Shown here piece after piece: positions 16,011 to 27,379 of a stretch of DNA of 64,000 nucleotides (position 1 is the first letter of the stretch; the number at the start of each line of letters is the position of its first letter). Origin of the DNA: Geodermatophilus arenarius (GTDB lineage: Bacteria; Actinomycetota; Actinomycetes; Mycobacteriales; Geodermatophilaceae); assembly GCF_042654585.1 (NCBI RefSeq), contig NZ_JBHSGR010000007.1:124001-188000 (forward strand), given 5' to 3'. The translations under genes and the position numbers were made by a program. Under the pieces are notes generated by a model. It did not search any database. It saw only the letters and a list, made by a program, of their open reading frames with translations, and was not told the origin of the DNA.

Positions 16011-16415
16011 ATGAGCACGCCCGACGACCGCCGCTACACCGACCAGCACGAGTGGGCGCTCGTGCAGGGCAGCGGGGAGGCGGGCACGGTCGTCCGGGTC
16101 GGCATCACCGACCACGCGCAGGACGCGCTCGGCGACATCGTGTTCGTGCAGCTGCCCGAGGTGGGGGAGGAGGTCGGCCCCGGCAACCCGATCGGCGAGG
16201 TCGAGTCGACCAAGTCGGTGTCCGACGTCTACTCGCCCGTGGCCGGGACCGTCTCGGCGGTCAACGAGGCCCTCGGCGACGCCCCGGAGACCATCAACGC
16301 CGACCCCTACGGCACCGGCTGGCTGGTCGAGATCACCGTGGCCGGCGACGGCGGCGACCCCACCGCCGACCTGCTCGACGCGGCCGCCTACCAGGCGCTG
16401 GTCGACGCGTCCTGA
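16011..16415 (+). CDS. gcvH: glycine cleavage system H protein
   Basis: A 134-residue lipoyl carrier. RYTDQHEWA starts the domain, and the lipoyl-lysine hairpin is EVESTKSVSDVYSP with Lys as the attachment residue, followed by GTGWLVEI. It shuttles the aminomethyl group between GcvP, GcvT and Lpd. GcvP is encoded at 19542, separated by four regulatory genes as in M. tuberculosis; GcvT is not in the window. ATG 16011 matches the family N-terminus. Confidence 0.97.
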   Translation: MSTPDDRRYTDQHEWALVQGSGEAGTVVRVGITDHAQDALGDIVFVQLPEVGEEVGPGNPIGEVESTKSVSDVYSPVAGTVSAVNEALGDAPETINADPYGTGWLVEITVAGDGGDPTADLLDAAAYQALVDAS

Positions 16416-16679
16416 CCACCCCCCGGGCCGCCCGGGCGCCCGGGGACGATCACTATGCTGCCCCTGGGAACGGGCCCTCGACGGCCCCGTGGGACAGCTG
16501 TGACACCTCCCCGGCGTCCGGTTGACCCTCGGGACCACCGCTGGTTCCATGACCAACGGCCCGCCGTGCCCCGCACGGCGGCCGACCCGCGACGACACCG
16601 TCCGGTGCCGTCGTCCGCCGGCCGCCCGCGGCAGGACCCCATGCCCGCGGCGGTGCCCCCTGCACCGGAGGAGACAGAC

Positions 16680-17198
16680 GTGCACTGCACTCGTTGTGGC
16701 CACGACAACCCCGAGGGCAGTCGCTTCTGCGCGCAGTGCGGCGCCGCCCTCTCCCAGGAGCGCGTCGGGGAGTCGACGAGCGTCATCCCCAAGGTCGGCG
16801 GCGAGGACACCGGCGACGTCCCGGAGGCCGCGGAGCCCTCGGCCGACGCGCACGCCGGGGCGGTCGAGTCCCTGCCCGCCGGGTCGGCGCTGCTCGTGGT
16901 CAAGCGCGGTCCCAACGCCGGCAGCCGCTTCCTGCTCGACCAGGACGTCACCACCGCCGGCCGGCACCCCGACAGCGACATCTTCCTCGACGACGTGACC
17001 GTCAGCCGCCGGCACGTGGAGTTCCACCGCGAGGGCGGCGGCTTCTCGGTGCACGACGTCGGCAGCCTCAACGGCACCTACGTCAACCGGGAGCCGGTCG
17101 ACGTCGCGACCCTGTCCGGCGGCGACGAGGTGCAGATCGGCAAGTTCCGCCTCGTCTACCTGACCGGCCCGCGCACCGGCGAGCCCGCCGCCCGCTGA
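16680..17198 (+). CDS. garA: GarA/OdhI-type FHA domain protein with N-terminal zinc ribbon
   Basis: Residues about 65-165 are nearly identical to M. tuberculosis GarA: GSALLVVKRGPNAGSRFLLDQ, then AGRHPDSDIFLDDVTVSRRH and DVGSLNGTYVNREPV. GarA/OdhI inhibits 2-oxoglutarate dehydrogenase and adjusts glutamate metabolism under control of PknB/PknG. The N-terminus differs: residues 1-25 form a zinc ribbon with two CxxC pairs (CTRC, CAQC), and the phospho-site ETTSVF of GarA is ESTSVI here, keeping the second Thr. GTG 16680 is chosen from GGAGGAGA just upstream; the open frame before it shows no homology. Confidence 0.95.
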   Translation: MHCTRCGHDNPEGSRFCAQCGAALSQERVGESTSVIPKVGGEDTGDVPEAAEPSADAHAGAVESLPAGSALLVVKRGPNAGSRFLLDQDVTTAGRHPDSDIFLDDVTVSRRHVEFHREGGGFSVHDVGSLNGTYVNREPVDVATLSGGDEVQIGKFRLVYLTGPRTGEPAAR

Positions 17199-17216
17199 CA
17201 GCGGGGCGCTGATCCC

Positions 17217-17954
17217 TTGCGTTCCGCGCCCGCCGGCGCGTCCGGGGACGGCGCGCCCGACGCCCGCACCCCCCGCCTGACCATCGGGGCGGTGCTGGGC
17301 GCCCTGCGCGACGACTTCCCCGACGTGACCATCAGCAAGATCCGGTTCCTCGAGGCCGAGGGCCTGGTCTCCCCGCAGCGGACGCCGTCGGGGTACCGGA
17401 AGTTCTCCCGGGCCGACGTCGACCGGCTGCGGTACGTGCTCACCGCCCAGCGGGACCACTACCTCCCGCTGCGGGTCATCAAGGAGCACCTGGACGCGCT
17501 GGACCGCGGGGAGCCGGTGCCGGACCCGGCCGCCCCGGCCGTGCCGGAGGAGCTCCGGCCGGACGGGGACGCCGCGGCGGCGTCCGGGCCGATGGAGGCC
17601 GCCGCGTTCGCCGCGGCGGCCGGGCTGACACCGGCCCAGCTGGGCGACTGCGTCCAGTTCGGGCTGCTCGTCCCCGACGCCGACGGGCGGCACCCGGCCG
17701 GCGACCTGCCGGTCGCGCGGGCGGCCGCGGGGCTGGCCCGGCACGGCATCGAGCCGCGCCACCTGCGGGTGTTCCGCACCGGCGCGGAACGGGAGGCCGC
17801 CCTGGTCGAGCAGCTGCTCGCGCCGGTGCTGCGCTCCCGCTCGGAGGACGCGCGGGCCCGCGCCACCGAGCAGCTGGCCGAGCTCGCGGCGCTGTCGGCG
17901 CAGTTGCACCGGGCGCTGCTGGAGGCGCGACTGCGCGACCTGTTGCGCCCGTGA
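17217..17954 (+). CDS. ftsR: MerR-family regulator FtsR (Rv1828-like)
   Basis: The N-terminal MerR winged helix reads IGAVLGALRDDFPDVTISKI, then RFLEAEGLV and GYRKFSRADVDRLRYVLTAQRDHYLPL, as in Rv1828. FtsR of Corynebacterium activates ftsZ. The C-terminal half has the second helical domain ending in coiled coil ATEQLAELAALSAQLHRALLEARLRDLL. The only suitable start is TTG 17217, 18 bases after garA; GCGGGGCG upstream is a modest ribosome site. Confidence 0.9.
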   Translation: MRSAPAGASGDGAPDARTPRLTIGAVLGALRDDFPDVTISKIRFLEAEGLVSPQRTPSGYRKFSRADVDRLRYVLTAQRDHYLPLRVIKEHLDALDRGEPVPDPAAPAVPEELRPDGDAAAASGPMEAAAFAAAAGLTPAQLGDCVQFGLLVPDADGRHPAGDLPVARAAAGLARHGIEPRHLRVFRTGAEREAALVEQLLAPVLRSRSEDARARATEQLAELAALSAQLHRALLEARLRDLLRP

Positions 17955-18045
17955 GTCCGGCGTACGGTGGACCCAGCCGCCGGACCGGCCGTCCGTCACC
18001 GCGCACCGGCGCCTCCCCGTACCGCCGCAGCTGAGGAGCAACACC

Positions 18046-18531
18046 GTGCAGGAACTCAGAGTCGTCGGGGTCCGGGTCGAGCTGCCCGGCAACCAGCCGA
18101 TCCTGCTGCTGAAGGAGACGCAGGGGGAGCGGTACCTGCCGATCTGGATCGGCGCGGTCGAGGCCGCCGCCATCGCGTTCGAGCAGCAGGGCGTGCGGCC
18201 CGCGCGGCCGATGACCCACGACCTGCTCCGCGAGGTCGTGCGCACCCTCGGCGCCACGCTCGAGGCGGTCAACATCACCGAGATGCGCGACGGCATCTAC
18301 ATCGCCGAGCTGGACTTCGGTGACGACCGGGTGGTCAGCGCCCGCCCGTCGGACGCCGTCGCCCTGGCCGTGCGCACCGGCGCCCCTATCTACGGCGCCG
18401 AGGAGCTGCTCGACGAGGTCGGGATCGAGATCCCCGACGAGCAGGAGGACGAGGTCGAGAAGTTCCGCGAGTTCCTCGACCAGATCTCGCCCGAGGACTT
18501 CGGCGCCGGTTCCGGCTCCGGCGGCGCCTGA
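18046..18531 (+). CDS. bifunctional nuclease family protein (DUF151, Rv1829-like)
   Basis: A 161-residue BFN/DUF151 domain: LRVVGVRVELPGNQPILLLKE, LPIWIGAVEAAAIAFEQQG, RPMTHDLL and RPSDAVALAVR. Family members have been reported to have DNase/RNase activity, but the biological role here is unknown. An acidic C-terminal tail (DEQEDEVEKFREFLDQ) follows the domain. GAGGAGCAAC precedes the GTG start. It keeps its usual place between ftsR and the second MerR gene. Confidence 0.92.
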   Translation: MQELRVVGVRVELPGNQPILLLKETQGERYLPIWIGAVEAAAIAFEQQGVRPARPMTHDLLREVVRTLGATLEAVNITEMRDGIYIAELDFGDDRVVSARPSDAVALAVRTGAPIYGAEELLDEVGIEIPDEQEDEVEKFREFLDQISPEDFGAGSGSGGA

Positions 18532-18712
18532 CGCCCGGTGGGCGCGGGACGCCGCCGGGGAGCGGCGTCCCGGCTGCCGCGCGTGCACCCACGGGACGGG
18601 TGGGACCCCGTGTGCCTCGCTCGTCACACCAGTCACAGAACGCTGGAGTCCGGCGCGGAGCTGCCGATACCACTCTCTCGGGGTGAGTGGGGCGACACGC
18701 CGCCCGCGTCAG

Positions 18713-18741
18713 TTGACCGCCCTGGGGGCCCGGCTTACGGT
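18713..18741 (+). promoter_or_regulatory. promoter of MerR (Rv1830-like) gene
   Basis: TTGACC at 18713-18718, then 17 bases, then TACGGT at 18736-18741. This predicts a leader of about 85 bases before GTG 18833. The rest of the 300-base gap (18532-18832) shows nothing else I can name. Confidence 0.6.
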
Positions 18742-18832
18742 CGCGGACAACACCGGTGTGACCCGTGGGGAAGCGGGAGCACTCCGGGACGCTCCGCCGC
18801 GCCCGTGGCGGGACTCGAAGGAGGACGCTGAC

Positions 18833-19408
18833 GTGAGCGACCAGAGCGAGGGCTCCCAGGGTCAGCTCTTCAGCGACGCCGCCGTGGGGGCGACGGACTA
18901 CGACGAGGTCGACACCGACCTCGTCGGGTACCGCGGCCCGACGGCGTGTGCCGCCGCCGGGATCACCTACCGCCAGCTGGACTACTGGGCCCGTACCGGT
19001 CTGGTCGCCCCCTCGGTGCGCAGCGCCACCGGGTCGGGGACACAGCGGCTGTACTCGTTCCGCGACATCCTGGTGCTGAAGGTGGTCAAGCGGCTGCTCG
19101 ACACGGGGGTGTCGCTGCAGAACATCCGCAAGGCCGTCGACCACCTGCGCAACCGCGGGATCAAGGACCTCGCCAACGTCACGCTGTTCTCCGACGGGGC
19201 GACGGTCTACGAGTGCACCTCGGCCGAGGAGGTCGTCGACCTGCTCGCCGGCGGGCAGGGCGTCTTCGGCATCGCGGTGTCCGGCGCGCTGCGCGAGCTG
19301 TCCGGCGAGCTGGCCGAGCTGCCCGCGGAGCGGCTGGACGGCGCGCCGCTGCACGCGGCCGACGACGAGCTGGCCCTGCGCCGCCGTCGCCGCGCCCAGA
19401 CCGCGTAG
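18833..19408 (+). CDS. MerR-family regulator (Rv1830-like)
   Basis: A 191-residue protein very close to Rv1830: GYRGPTACAAAGITYRQLDYWARTGLV is the helix-turn-helix, then TQRLYSFRDILVLKVVKRLLDTGVSLQNIRKAVDHLR and TLFSDGATVYECTSAEEVVDLL. The target genes are not known to me. GTG 18833 is preceded by AAGGAGGA. It has its own promoter and a strong hairpin after it, so it is probably monocistronic. Confidence 0.93.
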   Translation: MSDQSEGSQGQLFSDAAVGATDYDEVDTDLVGYRGPTACAAAGITYRQLDYWARTGLVAPSVRSATGSGTQRLYSFRDILVLKVVKRLLDTGVSLQNIRKAVDHLRNRGIKDLANVTLFSDGATVYECTSAEEVVDLLAGGQGVFGIAVSGALRELSGELAELPAERLDGAPLHAADDELALRRRRRAQTA

Positions 19409-19423
19409 CCGACCCGCACGTCC

Positions 19424-19460
19424 GGGAGGGGCGTCCCACACCCCGCGGGACGCCCCTCCC
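19424..19460 (+). terminator. hairpin terminator after MerR gene
   Basis: Perfect 14-base stem GGGAGGGGCGTCCC / GGGACGCCCCTCCC with a 9-base loop. Confidence 0.75.
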
Positions 19461-19541
19461 GCGCGTCCGGGGGAACGCCCCGCCCGGCGGCCGTGGGCGG
19501 TCCGCCGTTCCCGCGCGGGAGGCGCTGGTAGCGTCGTGGCA

Positions 19542-22529
<2,988 letters not shown>

Positions 22530-22537
22530 TCGGAGGA

Positions 22538-22591
22538 CCCCGCCGCCGGGTCCCGGGCCTCGCACGCCCGGCCCGGGACCCGGCAGCGGGG
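22538..22591. terminator. long hairpin terminator after gcvP
   Basis: CCCCGCCGCCGGGTCCCGGGC pairs with GCCCGGGACCCGGCAGCGGGG with one or two mismatches. It lies between convergent genes and can serve both. Confidence 0.75.
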
Positions 22592-22599
22592 CCGTCCCC

Positions 22600-23238
22600 T
22601 CACGTCACCGGGGTGCGGCCGGCGGCGGAGGCGATGCCCAGCCAGGTGTGCCGGTTGCCCGCCCAGCACCAGCCGACCTTCGCCGTGCCCCGCCGCTCGG
22701 GGCCGTCGCGGCCGGTGCCGTTGCTGATCCACAGCGCCGGGGTGCGGGCGTCCAGCGACCCGTCGGCCCGCCGCAGCCGGGAGCCGACGGTCATCGTGCA
22801 GGCGTTGCGCTCCAGCAGGTCCGGGCACTGCAGCAGCCAGGTCAGCCCCTCGGTCACCGTCAGCGGGGTCCGGCCGGCGGCGCGGATGCGGGGCAGCGAC
22901 TCGTCCGGCGTGCAGTTGCGGAACCCGTCGCCGCGCTCGGGGGCGGAGAGGGCGTAGACGTCGGCGGGCGGGGCGGCGTCCTCCAGCGGGGCGAAGGCGT
23001 CGAGGTCGGTCAGGTCCACGACGACGAACACCGGCCGGTCCCGCCAGGACACCAGCTCCACCAGGGCGCCGGCCGGCAGCAGCGACGGCGCGAGGACGAG
23101 CAGGCCGTCGTCCGGGACGCCCGCCGCCAGCGCGCGCAGCTCGGTCGCCGACAGGCCCGCGCGCTCGTGGGCGCCGGCGGCGACCAGCCGCTCGGCCTGC
23201 TCGGCGGGGGCGGGGAGGGAGAGCAGGGCGGTCGGCAC
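22600..23238 (-). CDS. DUF5701 family protein
   Basis: A 212-residue protein matching the actinobacterial DUF5701 pattern: AGLSATELRAL, then LVLAPSLLPAGALVELV, FRNCTPDESLPRIRAAGRTPLTVTEGLTWLL, NACTMTVGSR and ALWISNGTG, ending KVGWCWAGNRHTWLGIASAAGR. The Cys/Trp-rich end suggests a folded ligand pocket, but no activity is known. GTG 23238 has GGAGG 8 bases upstream. It shares a divergent 104-base promoter gap with the lipoprotein gene. Confidence 0.85.
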   Translation of the reverse strand: MPTALLSLPAPAEQAERLVAAGAHERAGLSATELRALAAGVPDDGLLVLAPSLLPAGALVELVSWRDRPVFVVVDLTDLDAFAPLEDAAPPADVYALSAPERGDGFRNCTPDESLPRIRAAGRTPLTVTEGLTWLLQCPDLLERNACTMTVGSRLRRADGSLDARTPALWISNGTGRDGPERRGTAKVGWCWAGNRHTWLGIASAAGRTPVT

Positions 23239-23342
23239 GGGGGCACCTCCGGCGACGGTGACGGACGGCGGACCAACGGCTCGGGGCGCGGTCCGGTTCC
23301 GACCCCTCGACGCCGTTCCCCGGCGAGGGGGACCATCACCGC

Positions 23343-24173
23343 ATGGCGGGAAGGACGCGACGGGTGCGGCGGACGGCGTGCGCGGGGGTGCTGGCCTGCG
23401 GGGCGGCGCTGCTCGCGGCGTGCGGGGGGACCGGGGAGCAGACGGCCGGGCCCGAGGACGTGAGCCCGGCGGCGGCCACCGAGGAGGCCCCCGACCCCAC
23501 CCCTGCCGAGGATCCCGGCACGCCCGGGGAGACGCCGGCCGCCGGCGACCTCGGGGACCGGCTGCTGCCCGCCGAGGCGTTCGGCCCGGACGCGTCCGTC
23601 GTCCGGCTCGGCGACGACGACGGCGACGGCGACGGCGACGGCTGGGGCTGGGGCCGGGGCTGGGGCGGCTGGCACGACCGCGACGACGACGGCGAGCACG
23701 ACGGCCCGCCCGAGGGGGTGAGCGTGGAGCCCGCGGCGTGCGCCGACGTGCTGGAGGCGCTGCCGCAGCCCGCCGACGACGCGGCCGACCCGGTGGTCGC
23801 GGCGCAGGTCGCCCGCAGCGACGAGGTGCGCACCTACCAGGTGCTGGCCGAGTCGCCGGAGCTCGCCGGTCTGACGCTGCCGGTCGACGAGCTGCTGGGC
23901 GCCTGCTCGTCGGTGACGGTCAGTGCTCCGTGGGGCCTCGACGCCACGGTGCGGCTCGCGCCCCTGGACCTGCCCGCGGTCGGCGGCGAGAGCGCCGGCC
24001 TGCAGGTCACGGTCGAGGGGTGGGGCGACACGGTCACCAAGCTGGTCGGTGTCGCCGTCGACGGGTCGCGCGGGCTGCTCCTCGCGCAGTCCGCGGGGCC
24101 CGGGGACCCGGCGCCCGACACCGCGGCCTTCGCCGGCCTGTTCGGCGACGCCGGGGCGGCGGCCTTCGACTGA
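23343..24173 (+). CDS. secreted lipoprotein of unknown function
   Basis: A 276-residue protein with a lipoprotein signal (VLACGAALLAAC, Cys about 27), an Ala/Pro/Thr/Glu-rich linker, and an unusual stretch of Asp-Gly repeats followed by WGWGRGWGGWH. The C-terminal 150 residues look like an extracellular sensor-type domain with two Cys (AACADVLEALPQP and GACSSVTV), similar in layout to PknH-like or DUF5642 ectodomains. The Asp/Gly/His/Trp segment may bind cations. ATG 23343 is directly upstream of the signal peptide. Confidence 0.78.
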   Translation: MAGRTRRVRRTACAGVLACGAALLAACGGTGEQTAGPEDVSPAAATEEAPDPTPAEDPGTPGETPAAGDLGDRLLPAEAFGPDASVVRLGDDDGDGDGDGWGWGRGWGGWHDRDDDGEHDGPPEGVSVEPAACADVLEALPQPADDAADPVVAAQVARSDEVRTYQVLAESPELAGLTLPVDELLGACSSVTVSAPWGLDATVRLAPLDLPAVGGESAGLQVTVEGWGDTVTKLVGVAVDGSRGLLLAQSAGPGDPAPDTAAFAGLFGDAGAAAFD

Positions 24174-24185
24174 GCCCGCGAACGT

Positions 24186-24221
24186 CCGGGCGCCCGTCCC
24201 CGCGAGGGGACGGGCGCCCGG
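24186..24221. terminator. hairpin terminator between convergent genes
   Basis: Perfect 16-base stem CCGGGCGCCCGTCCCC / GGGGACGGGCGCCCGG closed by GCGA. Confidence 0.8.
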
Positions 24222-24239
24222 TCGTTCCGGCGGCTCCCG

Positions 24240-24443
24240 CTACGCGCGGACCAGCCCGGCGGTCCGCCACTGGTGGTGGTCGGCGACGGCGCTGCCGTCG
24301 GGGAGCAGCTCGCCGTCGTCGTCGAAGAGGACGACGCCGTTGCACAGCAGGCTCCAGCCCTGCTCCGGGTGGCTGCTCACGACGACCGCGAGGTCACGCG
24401 CGTCGGTGGCGGCGTCGGGGCAGGGGGTGGGGTGTACGCACAT
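24240..24443 (-). CDS. DUF5999 family small protein
   Basis: A 67-residue protein with the DUF5999 pattern MCVHPTPCPDA at the start, HPEQGWSLLCNGVVLFDDDGELLPDG in the middle and a short tail. The conserved Cys/His residues suggest metal or redox binding; the function is unknown. ATG 24443 is chosen because the family begins MCxHxPPCP; the open frame extends 15 residues further without homology. The region upstream holds two palindromes, so regulation is likely. Confidence 0.85.
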   Translation of the reverse strand: MCVHPTPCPDAATDARDLAVVVSSHPEQGWSLLCNGVVLFDDDGELLPDGSAVADHHQWRTAGLVRA

Positions 24444-24500
24444 CGGGAGGACTCCGGATCGGGTCGGCGGCGGGACCGCCGACATCACTGAGGGTGAGTG

Positions 24501-24571
24501 TCCGGTGACCGGACGCCTCCGAGTGTGCGCCGACCCGGGGGCGGTGTCAGGTGACGAACCTCACCACCTGA
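24501..24571. promoter_or_regulatory. palindromes upstream of the DUF5999 gene
   Basis: Two inverted repeats lie 58-128 bases upstream of the DUF5999 start: TCCGGTGACCGGA (24501-24513, perfect around a central G) and TCAGGTG / CACCTGA with an 11-base spacer (24547-24571). They look like operators; the binding protein is unknown. Confidence 0.4.
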
Positions 24572-24652
24572 CCCGATCGGGTCGTCAGTCCTCGCCATGG
24601 CGACAACCGCGGCGGTGGGCGGACCATGCGCGCCACCCCGCCGGCCGTTCGA

Positions 24653-24667
24653 CCGTTATCCCCAACT
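24653..24667 (+). repeat. interspersed 16-mer, copy R2
   Basis: CCGTTATCCCCAACT, last base C instead of A, preceded by CGA. It lies between the DUF5999 promoter region and the 3' end of coaA. Confidence 0.85.
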
Positions 24668-24715
24668 CAGCCACCGCGTGAGCGGTTCGGGACGGGCAGC
24701 CGTGAGGGGGAGGCG

Positions 24716-25669
24716 TCAGAGCTTGCGCAGCAGCACCCGGCGCACTGAGTGGTCGGCCGCCTTCTGCAGCACCAGCCGGGCGCGCGAGCGGGTGGGGGCG
24801 ATGTTCTGCCGCAGGTTGGGGCCGTTGACCGCAGCCCAGATCGACAGCGCGGTGGCGCGGGCGTCGTCGTCGCTGAGGTCGGCGTAGCGGTGGAAGTAGG
24901 CGGAGGTGTCGGCGAAGGCGGTGCGCCGCAGGGCGAGGAACCGCTCGACGTACCACTGCTGGATGTCGGCCTCGGCGGCGTCGACGTAGACGGAGAAGTC
25001 GAAGAAGTCCGAGAGGAACACCTCCGGCACCCGGCCGTCGTCGCGGCGGCCGGCCTGCAGCACGTTGAGCCCCTCGAGCACGAGGACGTCGGGCCGGTCG
25101 ACCACCTGCCGCCGGCCGGGCAGCACGTCGTAGGACTGGTGGGAGTAGACCGGCGCGCTGACCTCGCCGCGGCCGGACTTCACGTCGGACAGGAAGCGGA
25201 TGAGCGCGCGCCGGTCGTAGCTCTCGGGGAAGCCCTTGCGGGCCATGAGGCCGCGGGCCTCGAGGACGGAGTTGGGCCACAGGAAGCCGTCGGTGGTGAC
25301 CAGGTCGACCCGTGGGGAGCCGGGGGCGGCGGCCAGCAGGGTCTGCAGCAGCCGGGCGGTGGTGCTCTTGCCGACGGCGACGCTGCCGGCGACCGCGATG
25401 ACGTAGGGGACCTTGGCGGTGGTGTCGCCGAGGAACCGGTTGCGCGCCGCCCACAGCCGTTGGCTGGCGGTGACGTGCAGGTTGAGCAGCTCGGCCAGGG
25501 GCAGGTAGACGGTGGCGACCTCGTCGAGGTCGATGCGGTCGCCCAGGCTGCGCAGCGCGCGCAGGTCGGCCTCGTCCAGGGGCAGCGTGCGGGTGGCGGC
25601 CAGCGACCGCCACGTGTCGCGGTCGAACGCCGCGTAGGGCGAGATCGAGGGGCGGGTCCCGGCCGTCAC
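24716..25669 (-). CDS. coaA: pantothenate kinase, type I
   Basis: A 317-residue type I CoaA. SPYAAFDRDTWRSL begins the conserved region; the P-loop is AGSVAVGKST (about residues 94-103), followed by DLVTTDGFLWPN, ARKGFPESYD and SHQSYDVLPG. It phosphorylates pantothenate with ATP, the first step to coenzyme A. GTG 25669 stands 6 bases after CACGAT, which fits the leaderless layout seen elsewhere in the window. It is isolated between convergent and divergent neighbours. Confidence 0.97.
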   Translation of the reverse strand: MTAGTRPSISPYAAFDRDTWRSLAATRTLPLDEADLRALRSLGDRIDLDEVATVYLPLAELLNLHVTASQRLWAARNRFLGDTTAKVPYVIAVAGSVAVGKSTTARLLQTLLAAAPGSPRVDLVTTDGFLWPNSVLEARGLMARKGFPESYDRRALIRFLSDVKSGRGEVSAPVYSHQSYDVLPGRRQVVDRPDVLVLEGLNVLQAGRRDDGRVPEVFLSDFFDFSVYVDAAEADIQQWYVERFLALRRTAFADTSAYFHRYADLSDDDARATALSIWAAVNGPNLRQNIAPTRSRARLVLQKAADHSVRRVLLRKL

Positions 25670-25791
25670 GGGTCCATCGTGCCGCCCGGGTGCGCGGCCC
25701 CTCGCCGCCGGGTCACCCGCCGGGGTGGGGGACGGGGCCCCGGGCGGCCTCGGGCGGCGCCGTCCCGGGTGTCCGCGTCTAGGGTGCCGGT

Positions 25792-26595
25792 GTGCCGACG
25801 CGTCCCGGGCTGCTCGACCGCGTCGAGCAGTACGCCGTCGCCGCGTCCCTGCCCGACGCCCCGCCGGTCGCCGCCGGCCCGCTCGAGGTCCCGATCGGCC
25901 CGCCCGCCTGGCCGTTCCCGGCCCGCCCGCGCCCGGGCACCCGCGAGGTCACCGGGGACGACGTCCGCGCCGCGGTCGCGCTGCAGGAGGAGGCGGGGCT
26001 GCCGGCCGCCGTCGAGTGGGTGGTCGAGCGGACGCCGACGCTGGGCGCCGCCGCCCGCGAGGCCGGGCTGCTGGTCACCGAGTTCCCGCTGCTGGTCGCC
26101 GACGAGCCGGTCGAGCTGCTGCTCCCGCACGGGGTGCGGCTGTACCTGGTCGGCGGCGAGGACCCGCGGCTGCCGCACTACCAGCACCTGCTGGAGAGCG
26201 GCTTCGCCCCCCACGTGGAGGGCGGCGCGGGGCTGCTGGACGACCCCGGCCCGCCGGACGAGGCGCGCACCGCCGTCCTGCGCGAGCGGGTGGCCACCGG
26301 GCGCACCGTGGTGATGGTCGCCGTCGAGGACGGCGAGCCGGTCGCCGTGGGCGCGCACCAGCCGGTCGACGTCGACGGCGCCGAGATCAGCGAGGTGGTC
26401 GGCGTGGCCAGCTCACCGCGCCGCCGCGGCCGCGGGGTGGGCGCGGCGCTGGCCTCGGCGCTGGTCGCGCAGGCCCGGGAGACCGCGGAGCTGGTGTTCC
26501 TCACCGCCGGGGACGACGACGTCGCCCGGGTGTACGAGCGGGTGGGCTTCGCCTGGCTCGGCTCGACCGGCGTCGCCGCCCGCCCGCCGGCCTGA
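25792..26595 (+). CDS. GNAT family N-acetyltransferase
   Basis: A 267-residue protein with a GNAT core in the C-terminal half: acceptor strands then SPRRRGRGVGAALASALVAQA, which is the acetyl-CoA motif A (RRRGxG), and a final AGDDDVARVYERVGF motif B. The N-terminal 130 residues are a separate alpha/beta region with EWVVERTPTL as in two-domain GNATs. Substrate unknown. TAGGGT at 25780-25785 is 6 bases before GTG 25792, so the transcript is probably leaderless. Confidence 0.85.
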   Translation: MPTRPGLLDRVEQYAVAASLPDAPPVAAGPLEVPIGPPAWPFPARPRPGTREVTGDDVRAAVALQEEAGLPAAVEWVVERTPTLGAAAREAGLLVTEFPLLVADEPVELLLPHGVRLYLVGGEDPRLPHYQHLLESGFAPHVEGGAGLLDDPGPPDEARTAVLRERVATGRTVVMVAVEDGEPVAVGAHQPVDVDGAEISEVVGVASSPRRRGRGVGAALASALVAQARETAELVFLTAGDDDVARVYERVGFAWLGSTGVAARPPA

Positions 26596-26685
26596 GCCGC
26601 CGCGGGGCGCCCGGGGCGACTCCCGCCGGCCGAGATCCCCCGGGCCCCGGACGCCCCCGCGGGCGGCCGGCCGGTCCCGGACCGG

Positions 26686-27231
26686 TCAGTCCTGGACGTA
26701 GACGGGCACCAGCACGGCGCGCGCCAGCGTGTGGCCGAAGAGGTTGAAGCCGTGGAAGGCGGGGCTGGCGTCGTCGGGCACGCCCATGTCCTCGACGTCG
26801 AGGGCGTGCACCACGGTGAAGTAGCGGTGCGGGCCGTGACCGGCCGGGGGAGCGGCGCCGACGTAGCCGCGGAAGCCGGCGTCGTTGCGCAGCTGCCGGG
26901 CGCCCGCCGGAAGCCGCGCGCCGTCCCGGCTGCCGGCCCCGGCGGGCAGCTCGGTGACGTCGGCGGGGATGCCGGTGACGACCCAGTGCCAGAAGCCGGA
27001 GGCGGTGGGCGCGTCGGGGTCGTAGACGGTGACCGCGAACCCCTTGGTCTCCTCGGGGAAGCCGGACCAGGACAGCTGCGGGGAGTGGTCCTCGCCGCCG
27101 GCGCCCATGACGCCGCTCACGTGCGGCATCGGCAGCACCTCGCCGTCGGTGACGTCGGTGCTGGTGACGGTGAACGACGGGACGGGCGGCAGGAAGTCGT
27201 AGGGGCTCGGGGGCTGGGGCCGGTCGGCCAT
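26686..27231 (-). CDS. YbhB/YbcL family Raf kinase inhibitor-like protein (PEBP)
   Basis: A 181-residue phosphatidylethanolamine-binding-protein fold: SFTVTSTDVTDGEVLP, SPQLSWSGFPEETKGFAVTVYDPDAPTASGFWHWVV, GYVGAAPPAGHGPHRYFTVVHAL. The anion pocket residues DPDAP and GPHRY are intact. The bacterial role is unclear. ATG 27231 has GAGAGGA 6 bases upstream. It is divergent from the phosphoglucomutase gene. Confidence 0.93.
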   Translation of the reverse strand: MADRPQPPSPYDFLPPVPSFTVTSTDVTDGEVLPMPHVSGVMGAGGEDHSPQLSWSGFPEETKGFAVTVYDPDAPTASGFWHWVVTGIPADVTELPAGAGSRDGARLPAGARQLRNDAGFRGYVGAAPPAGHGPHRYFTVVHALDVEDMGVPDDASPAFHGFNLFGHTLARAVLVPVYVQD

Positions 27232-27379
27232 CGGGGTCCTCTCGTCGGGCGGACGGGGCGGCCTCTGCCGTCCCGGCGCCGACCCTAGGCAGCGGGTCCG
27301 CGCCGCGCGCCCCGGACGGGACGGGCCCCCGCGTGATCTCGACGGGTCGCCGGCGACCGGCCTGGGTAGCGTCCGCAGC

